A stretch of 60,000 bases of DNA from the NCBI GenBank assembly GCA_002633005.1, contig NMRA01000435.1, positions 134,043-194,042 on the forward strand, written 5' to 3'. This document shows, piece after piece, positions 53,501 through 60,000 of this stretch (the stretch's first letter is position 1; every line of letters starts with the position of its first letter). The notes beneath the pieces are model-generated. The model made no database searches. It saw only the letters and a program-made list of their open reading frames with translations, and was not told where the DNA came from. A program made the translations under genes and the position numbers. The DNA is from Phoronis australis. Its lineage: Eukaryota; Phoronida; Phoronidae.

Positions 53501-56500
53501 GTTGGCAACAACTTAGCTGTGTTGGAAGTGGCAATAAGATGCAAGTTTTCATTGGTTAGACGGTGCCTTTTCTCATTGAAGTCTGTCACTGCATAATCCC
53601 TGTTATGGTACAATTCTGCAGTTTAACCCATAATATGGTGGACAATTCAGATTATTTGTGCATTTTCTCAGCAAAAATAATTTGTCAAAACATTTTACTT
53701 TGCATTTAGTTTGTGCTGTACACCTGTCACCAAACAACATATAGAAAAAAAGTTGAAAAGAGTAATTTTAATTACTATTGTTTGTTCATTTCAGGAATTC
53801 GTGGGTTTAACTGGTTTGAAATGTACAGTTTATTGTGACCCAGAGAGGAAAGTTTACAAGGCGCTTGAATTTGCGGATACTCAAAAACCAGGTCTCAAAA
53901 AGACAAGTATGTATAATGAGTCCTCCTTTGTGTGTTTTTTATGAATCGTGGCAAATGTTCTTCAGTTGAGGACACACTATGGTTCAAATTTGGAAATTCA
54001 TGTTTTCAAATTTGGCAATGAAATAACTAGGAAAAAGTCTTCCTTCAGTGTTAGCATAGTTTGGACTATGAAGCTATTCACAAACAGCATTTCATAAAAT
54101 TTCGGAAGTTCCAGGAAAATTTGAAAATATGACAGACTTAGTACAGGTAAAAATTCAATCTAAACCCATTTAACTTTGTCAACTGTTGTGCAAGTTTCAA
54201 TTCCCACATTCCTTGCCAACACAATACAGACACATCAGGGTGGGCTGCCAGTGGTCAACAGGCACATATAGTTTTATGAAGTAATGAGATGTCATAAAGG
54301 GTTACACAGGTGACCAAGCAGCCCAAGCAGCTGGACTGAATTCAATGGGCTATTGTGTTTGCATTAGTGAACTCCAACCTTCCCATGAATGTCATCCTAG
54401 GTCAATATATCCTTGTGCTGGGTTCATTATGAATTGGAAAACGCCAATTTTATTGATTCTTATTTTTGTCCAAAACTGAAAATTTTGATGTGACATGATT
54501 ATGTTTCCTGTTCTCAGTTGTGTTTTTTGACAGAACACAGTCGTTACAAAAGACTAAAACTTTACACTATTGTTCTCGTCCCAGTTAGTGCCCTCCTCCT
54601 AATTTTCAGCAATTTCACTCTGTTGTATATGGTTTAATGCCTAACACAGACTCTTCCTGAATTGAACTCTCCTCTGTCATGGAGGTAGAAAAAGGATTGC
54701 ATGACTGACATATTTTTCAAACTGTCAGGCACGCCTCATTTCATAAATAGGTGAAGAACAATACATCATGCATCCAACGCTAACATTTGCCTTTTGTCAA
54801 TTTCTTGGTATCAGCAATGCGACTCAAAATGCAATGATACCAGATAGTGACTTGTCCATTTGCATTTGAAGAATCAGGACAAGTGCTTACCATGTGTTGC
54901 ATTGTGGGTAAATACCTTAGAATGGAAGTGGTGCTGTGCTGTTCCACGATGGATCTATTCAAACAACCTGAGTATTACATAGACAAGTGTGCTATAATCC
55001 TTCTCATACTTATTCTTATTCAGCCTTCTGAAGGGAACCTGAAATCTTTATAAAATAAGTGTACGATACATGCAGCGATGTCAATAGTAGGATTCACACA
55101 AGCATTTTTAAAATGTTTTTACTAGAATGTTTTAAGTTATTAAGCATTTCAAATTTGTCTTGTGAAAGCAAGCCTTTTAAAATATATAAAAAATAATTGG
55201 AGGCGGTCTGGTACACGTTGTACCAGACGTGCGCAGGCTGCGCATGTGGGCCCATTGCTCTGACGGCCTGGAAATATTTTTGTGCTTTATTAATATATAG
55301 TTAAAACCGAGCTCAGGAGCTAAAAACCTGGCTCAAGGGTTTAGCAGTCGCACAGTGGGACTCGAACTCACGACCTCGAGTAAAGAAGGCAGGCATCATC
55401 ACACTAGGCCACACTGCCTCCTCAAAGCGAGCCTTTTAGCTTTAGTTAGATTTTTTATCACATTGTTGTTTGAAAGCAACGAATTGTGTGAAAGCAAAGC
55501 ATTTAAGTTGGAATATTTTAACATGTCACTCACCCTGATTACCTTTTTTCCATTTAGAAAAGAAAGTGATCGTGTACATGTGCCCACCATTGTCGCATCC
55601 CGCAAATACATGAGGCTAATAGCATTTTATGTGACAATCGGTGTCTGTCGTTCAACCTCAATTATCATGTTTTAGGGATATGAAGTTTGTCGTGTGAACG
55701 GTAAAAAGTTTTCAACCTATAACATTTTAGCTAGACCATTATAGCTAAAAACTTTAAGTGTAATACTATACTCACGTGAATCTGATTAATGATATTCTTG
55801 TAATTAATCTGCAGTGTTTTTGCAGGTGATAGCCATCATGTGAAGTCGTGGTACATAACAGGCTTACTTAAGAGTACGTGGAGAGCCATGTGGACGCAGG
55901 AATGGCAGGGGGACGTGTTCCAGCAAGGGGGGTCACTTGTGGTCGGTCCAGGTATGGTCATGTCTGACCCGGCAATTACTTTGATCAAGCATTCAAGAAG
56001 TTTTGCACCAAAATAAGTTGCTTAGATATTCAGATTACCTTTCTGGTTGTTCTTCAAGGCTGCCATAAACCTGCCTTCCATCACAAAAGACAACTTTTAA
56101 TTTAGTCTGCCTACGATTATGCACGAACTTGGTTTCAAATGCTTCTTCGGAAGAAGGAACTTCCATTAATTGCTCGAGACAAGTCGCTTCAAATTTTCTT
56201 CTCATGTCGTTTCATTTTATCTGCCAAGCTTGATCTCAAGGCCAAGAAATTGTCAGTTCTTTGCCCACCGATAAATCAGTTTCTTTCTGTCTAACGTTGA
56301 GACCCATTTTATAGGGGCAAGGGGTGCAAGTCAAAAGCATTCTTTGTGGATGCACCATTAGTCATAATATTGATAATTATGCTTATCACACTTAGTATTT
56401 GGTTTGTGTTCAATATGTAGTCATTCAAGGTGCTACCAGAAATTTCTGCAGAATGTCCCCTCGTAGGCCTATATTGAAAAGGGTTTCTGAACACTGGCCC

Positions 56501-56852
56501 AAGGACATACATTTCAACCAATGGCTGTTGTATTTTTTGTGATTTGAAGGGTCTGATACATTTATAGGTCCTCTTTTCTAAAAGAACTAAAGAAAAGCTA
56601 AGAGTGGCTCCAAGTGGGAGTGCACAGAATTTCACAAAATTTACAAATAATTAGTAACTATCCATTACTTTATTAAGTTCTTTGTCTTGATGCTTCGTCG
56701 TACTATCGTATATTTACTTTGTAGGTAACATCTTACATTTCTGCCATCCGGATGCCAACGACGTTGATCACATGTCCATAAACGAATTGTTGCGTATCGC
56801 AGGCGTGGAGCAAGTCAACTTTAAGTTGGACCAACCTGTACTACACGTGTGA
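50393..56852 (+). CDS. PRXL2C: Peroxiredoxin-like 2C (PRXL2C/AAED1), five exons placed, one short exon unresolved
   Basis: Placed exons are 50393-50581, 52674-52759, 53795-53906, 55826-55951 and 56725-56852. They encode an AhpC/TSA-like (thioredoxin-fold) protein of the PRXL2 family: KTIIIFVR at the end of exon 1; LAKVPEEYL and VNLVVIG; FVGLTGLKCTVYCDPERKVY; LLKSTWRAMW and QQGGSLVVGPG; then NILHFCHPDAND, GVEQVNF and the C-terminal LHV. Human PRXL2C, as I recall, has the same blocks (KLTGYSHEIYVDPER, LWRAV, QQGGTLILGPG, IHV). Exon 1 ends in phase 0 but the next placed exon starts in phase 1, so an exon of length 1 modulo 3, about 40 nt, is missing. It should encode the HFLCxxCKEYVED-like active-site segment. 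With 40 nt the protein would be 226 residues, the human length. The family is linked to redox or metabolic regulation but its reaction is not firmly established. Confidence 0.92.
51066..51201 (-). mobile_element. SINE copy A (internally deleted), flanked by 15 bp target-site duplication
   Basis: CATACCTGTCAATAA occurs identically at 51051-51065 and 51202-51216. Between them lies a shorter relative of the element at 55180-55423: both share GAGGAGGCAGTGT at the 5' end (minus strand) and GGCCCACATG.GC.G.CTGCGCACGTCTGG-type sequence near the 3' end. Copy A lacks the middle, including the B box. In the SINE's sense strand the tail is T-rich. Confidence 0.85.
52577..52624 (+). CDS. PRXL2C: Candidate PRXL2C exon 2 (active-site segment), phase unresolved
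   Basis: Between CAG and GTAAGT, the frame reads RDFFCWDSFCKNVLMK. FFCW and CK resemble the FLCY.CKEYV active-site region of PRXL2C, and the segment sits where that exon is needed. The exon is 48 nt, however, so it ends in phase 0 and does not join the next exon, which needs one extra base. The cysteines are spaced CX4C rather than CXXC, and the downstream intron would be only 49 bp. One missing base at the donor (AAAG|GTAAGT instead of AAA|GTAAGT) would repair the phase. This may be chance similarity. Confidence 0.25.
52674..52759 (+). CDS. PRXL2C: PRXL2C exon 3
   Basis: The acceptor is TTCTTACACAG|ACTTG, needing one upstream base (phase 1). Encodes LAKVPEEYLQKANVNLVVIG and CAPAKFIK. The donor is ATAAAG|GTATGA, phase 0. 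Confidence 0.92.
52760..53794. other. PRXL2C intron 3, no recognisable feature
   Basis: About 1.0 kb of AT-rich intron with no exon-like or mobile sequence recognised. Confidence 0.5.
53795..53906 (+). CDS. PRXL2C: PRXL2C exon 4
   Basis: The acceptor is TTCATTTCAG|GAATT. Encodes EFVGLTGLKCTVYCDPERKV and YKALEFAD, the conserved LTG...YxDPER block. The donor is GACAA|GTATGT, phase 1. Confidence 0.94.
53907..55179. other. PRXL2C intron 4, part upstream of the SINE
   Basis: AT-rich intron sequence with nothing recognised apart from the SINE that follows at 55180. Confidence 0.5.
55180..55423 (-). mobile_element. tRNA-derived SINE copy B
   Basis: On the minus strand it begins GAGGAGGCAGTGTGGCCTAG (A box TGGCCTAGTGTG), followed about 35 bp on by the B box AGTTCGAGTCC (complement of 55358-55368), then a non-tRNA body shared with 51066-51201. 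Flanking AAAGC(A/G)AGCCTTTTA at 55165-55179 and 55424-55438 is a 15 bp target duplication with one mismatch. This marks a retroposed, pol III-type SINE in PRXL2C intron 4, antisense to the gene. Confidence 0.87.
55826..55951 (+). CDS. PRXL2C: PRXL2C exon 5
   Basis: The acceptor is GTTTTTGCAG|GTGAT. Encodes GLLKSTWRAMW, then GDVFQQGGSLVVGP. The donor is GTCCAG|GTATGG, phase 1. Confidence 0.95.
55952..56724. other. PRXL2C intron 5, no recognisable feature
   Basis: About 0.8 kb. The minus-strand open frame at 56309-56635 has no motif. Confidence 0.5.
56725..56852 (+). CDS. PRXL2C: PRXL2C exon 6 with stop
   Basis: The acceptor is TACTTTGTAG|GTAAC. Encodes NILHFCHPDANDVDHMSINE and GVEQVNFKLDQPVLHV, then TGA at 56850-56852. 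Confidence 0.95.
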
Positions 56853-59800
56853 TAGGAGAAGTTTTTTGTCATTTCATCATTTCTGTGTCCTTGTGCAATT
56901 AGCTGCGATGAACATCATGCACCATTTTGTAAATTTGAGCATCATTGATATTAATATTTGTCTGTATATTAGAGTCTCATAATCAAAAGTCCCATTGCTC
57001 AGACTACTAGCACCATCTAGTGTTGGTTCATAGAACCAGACTGTTTCCATTCAGCTGACAATCATATTGCTTTTGCCATATGAAATTGTGAGCTTTTGTA
57101 CAAAGCTAAGGAGTTCAACCTTCAGTGGAAGGATTTGTCATTTTTCCAATTTTAGAAATTGTTTCCAATTTGAGAATGATGTGAAATGGAATTGGTGTTG
57201 TGATGTTAGAATGGTAAGGAGTCAAATGGGAAACTATGTGCAACTCTTTAGAGTTGGAAGATCACAAAAGTGTTTTCACTTGACCCAATTTTCAATTCTG
57301 TTGTACAGGGGTTGACAGGGACGAAATGTAATTTCTTTCATTCACGGACATTTTAAGATGATCGGCATTTTTGTGCGTTTCATTTGAATATGCCACCGCA
57401 CAACAGTGGGGGTTTGATGGTATGATGGTTGCAAAGATAAGAAAAATCACTGGAAAATATCCCTCTCCATTAAATTCATACAAGAACGCAGAACAATGTC
57501 CATCAGCTACACTAATGCCATCTAGCGACGAGATGCAGTTCATCATATCGCCGCTATATCCAAAAATGGCTTTTTTGTCTACAGTTAGTGTTATTGATAT
57601 CGAAAATTGCCAAAACGGGGTGCATTGGAACTTATAATCAGTGGTATAGAGTGTTGTTTTGATAATGGAAAGAGGTTACTTTCAATAGAATTGGTTGTGG
57701 TAAATTTTGAGCATGACTGCTTGTCAAATTGAAATTGACTTTGAGAGGACGTCGCTATAATACGGGTACAAGGTCATCGGTGACTAACAGATTGGTGACG
57801 GTGGAGTTACCAACGATGTTGGTTGTTTTGTAGTATTCAGCTAAATAGTTTATTTTAAATTTAGGAGTATTTAGAATTTTCTCATACCCTGTTTACACTG
57901 AAGGTCGCCCCTGTTTGCTACATCTCCCCATTTTCATTCCAAAGTCTGATTTGATTTAGACACTGCGCCGTCCGGTCTGCTGGATTGGTACCCTGTACAT
58001 TCACCATTCTCACTTCTGTTAAAAATTGTGGAAAATTGGATTGTTTTCACGACATTTGCTCTTTGGGCTGAATGATGCTGATTAAAGTGAAAAGTCAAAT
58101 CTCGAATAAAAGTGTAGCGAAATCTGGAACAAAGGTGTAGCGAAATCTGGAACAAAGGTACTGACAGGAACCTAGATGTGCACGTGCTCTAGTGTTGGTC
58201 ACGTTTTCTGTCTGAATCAAATTGATTCGAGTGTATGTTCGCCCTTCACTAGGTAGGAGCCTTTTAAGTTACGTATGTCTCATGAATGGGTTCAGGTGGT
58301 ATTGATATAAATTCTTGAAAATACACCTTCAATATGCTTCCTATCTTTCTCTGAAACACACACACTGAGTTTGAATCAATTTAAAGTATTCATTGGCAAA
58401 GGGTATCATACTGTTTGGGATCGAAATGATTAATTTGCCAAATAATTTCAATCTTATTTGACTTGAAAATTTACCAATCATCATTTTGCCCCCAGAGATA
58501 TGGGGAGACTACCCTCGGCTCCTCAATTCCGCCATCTGATTTTCCAGAAGTTTCAAATCTATATATTGTTCACTGCTATGTTTTTGGTAATTTATAGGTA
58601 CCATGTGTCATTTTACCTCTGTCACCCATCGTATGTTCATACCAAATGCTTCTGATATTTGTGCAGTGTTTTTCCCTGTAGGGGGCAGCAGTGACCCATG
58701 ATTTTTATGTTTATTGCAGTGAATGATAAGCCTATTTCTGTGTGGTAACTTGTTGATTATTATCATTATCTTGTAATTTTTGTGGTTTTTACTGTTTGAT
58801 ATTTAAATCTCTAGTGTTGGCTAGTTCTAGGATATCATAAATTAATCATTATCTCTGAGAAATGCTCAGACTTTTTAATTCTTGTAATTGTACTTAGTTG
58901 AATCTCCGTCACTTCTCATCAAAGCAAACAAATTATTTACTATTTGTAATTCAGCTGTTATGCTTCTAAACCATTGTTGAGATGATGATGTACTCATCTG
59001 ATTATGTATGCTAAGTTTTAATGTAAATACAATCATTTTAATTTGATTGATTTATCATAATTAAGATTTGATGTTTCTGGTAGTAGTAGTAGTTGTGATA
59101 CTCTTATCTGAAAGGTCGGCTGGAAGGTTGTCCCAATAATGTTATTTTCATTTCTTGAAATTATAATAGATAGATTACTAGCTATGAATATGAGCTTGAA
59201 TTTGTATAGTATTTCTCTGTTGAAGGCTATTTGAAAATGTCCATATTTTGTTCTTACTTAGTGGAAATTTTCTATTTCTGAAAGACAAGGCTGAGGAATA
59301 AAAGTTAATTTATACTGCGATGTGTTTGCTTTCTGCTGAACCTTGTAAGATGGTTTTCGCTGCAATCAGTTAATAATTTACTCAAAGCCTTCTTCGTGGC
59401 TGGTCAATTTATGTGTAAAGTTTAGGGGGCCAACGGCACAGCCCTGAGTCACGATAGACATCATCCGGCTTGTTTGACTAAACTATTGCAGGAGCATGCG
59501 CAAAGCAACGTGTTCTCGTCTCATTTGTGAAGACAGGTTGGCTGGCTTGTTTGGCTTAACAACACAGGATAATCAGTTATTACATATCCAAAGAAAACGA
59601 ATAATGAATTGTATGTTTTTATTTAAATCTTTCTATAACAAAATTAGTTAAAGAAAATGCCATGGGTTGGTAATTTTTTCTCAAAAAGTGTTAGGCGTCT
59701 TAATTAATGTACACAACGTTTAAAATCGTATATGGGCCTTGACCTCTAAGTTCTGAGTTCTTCATTTTCACTTAAAGAACTCAAAACTGATTCATCTGTA

Positions 59801-60000
59801 TTTTCTTTGAGCACACGTGTACCAGAATTAATTTTTCATTTTTGTCCAAATTCTCAGGCGATATAACTACGAAATCACTCTGAAGACCGATGGGAATTTA
59901 TAGGGAAAACATTGTTCTATTCGTGGTCGGTGGCCAATTTTGTCGCTAAGCAGATGCTGGTAGGCTCGATCAATGTTGATATTTTGCCAAACAGTTTTAG
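56853..60000. other. 3' flank of PRXL2C, no further gene recognised
   Basis: Contains the PRXL2C 3' UTR and then intergenic DNA. Candidate poly(A) signals are ATTAAA at 57469-57474 and AATAAA at 59297-59302. A 23 bp tandem pair GTGTAGCGAAATCTGGAACA(AAG) lies near 58111-58157. The overlapping open frames at 57292-57637 on both strands have no motif. Confidence 0.5.

Overview
This is a 60 kb AT-rich window of animal nuclear DNA, with split genes, GT-AG introns of about 0.2-4.7 kb, retroelement and MITE debris, and one ambiguous base. It reads best as a marine invertebrate, probably a deuterostome (hemichordate, echinoderm or amphioxus-like). The species cannot be fixed from the sequence alone. 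Three multi-exon genes and the first exon of a fourth can be rebuilt with matching splice phases.

Layout. (1) 1-4428: the first coding exon of a mind bomb (MIB1-type) E3 ubiquitin ligase on the minus strand (4176-4428). Its first intron runs off the left edge and carries a decayed LINE. (2) 4429-4776: a 348 bp divergent intergenic region, probably a shared promoter. (3) 4777-17950: CABLES (Cdk5/Abl enzyme substrate) on the plus strand, 11 coding exons, 525 codons, with a 3' flank to about 18.9 kb. Its introns hold a hAT-like MITE, a LINE tail, a tRNA-like SINE or tRNA relic, a Penelope-like GIY-YIG fragment amplified four times in tandem, and an 8 x 35 bp array that copies a 5' splice site. 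(4) 18.9-30.2 kb: intergenic, dominated by a 1.45 kb direct duplication at 24.36-27.38 kb. (5) 30267-45344: an LDLR/VLDLR/lipophorin-receptor-type gene on the plus strand, 13 coding exons, 881 codons, with signal peptide, 8 LDLa, 2 EGF, YWTD propeller, EGF, Ser/Thr-rich stalk, membrane helix and FDNPVY tail. (6) 45.3-50.4 kb: 3' UTR, then a repeat-rich intergenic stretch with a perfect-hairpin 81 bp MITE, an AAGT microsatellite and hAT-like termini. (7) 50393-56852: a peroxiredoxin-like 2C (PRXL2C/AAED1) gene on the plus strand. The short exon expected to carry its catalytic cysteine motif cannot be found with correct phase. (8) 56.9-60 kb: 3' flank with nothing recognised.

The genes are independent units, not an operon. 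The clearest context signal is the head-to-head MIB1-CABLES pair: the human orthologues also lie near each other on 18q11.2, so this may be an ancient linkage with shared regulation. No wholly new gene system was found. The most unusual structures are the tandem array seeded on a functional splice donor, the in-frame amplification of a GIY-YIG motif, the tiny perfect-hairpin transposon and the unresolved catalytic exon of PRXL2C.
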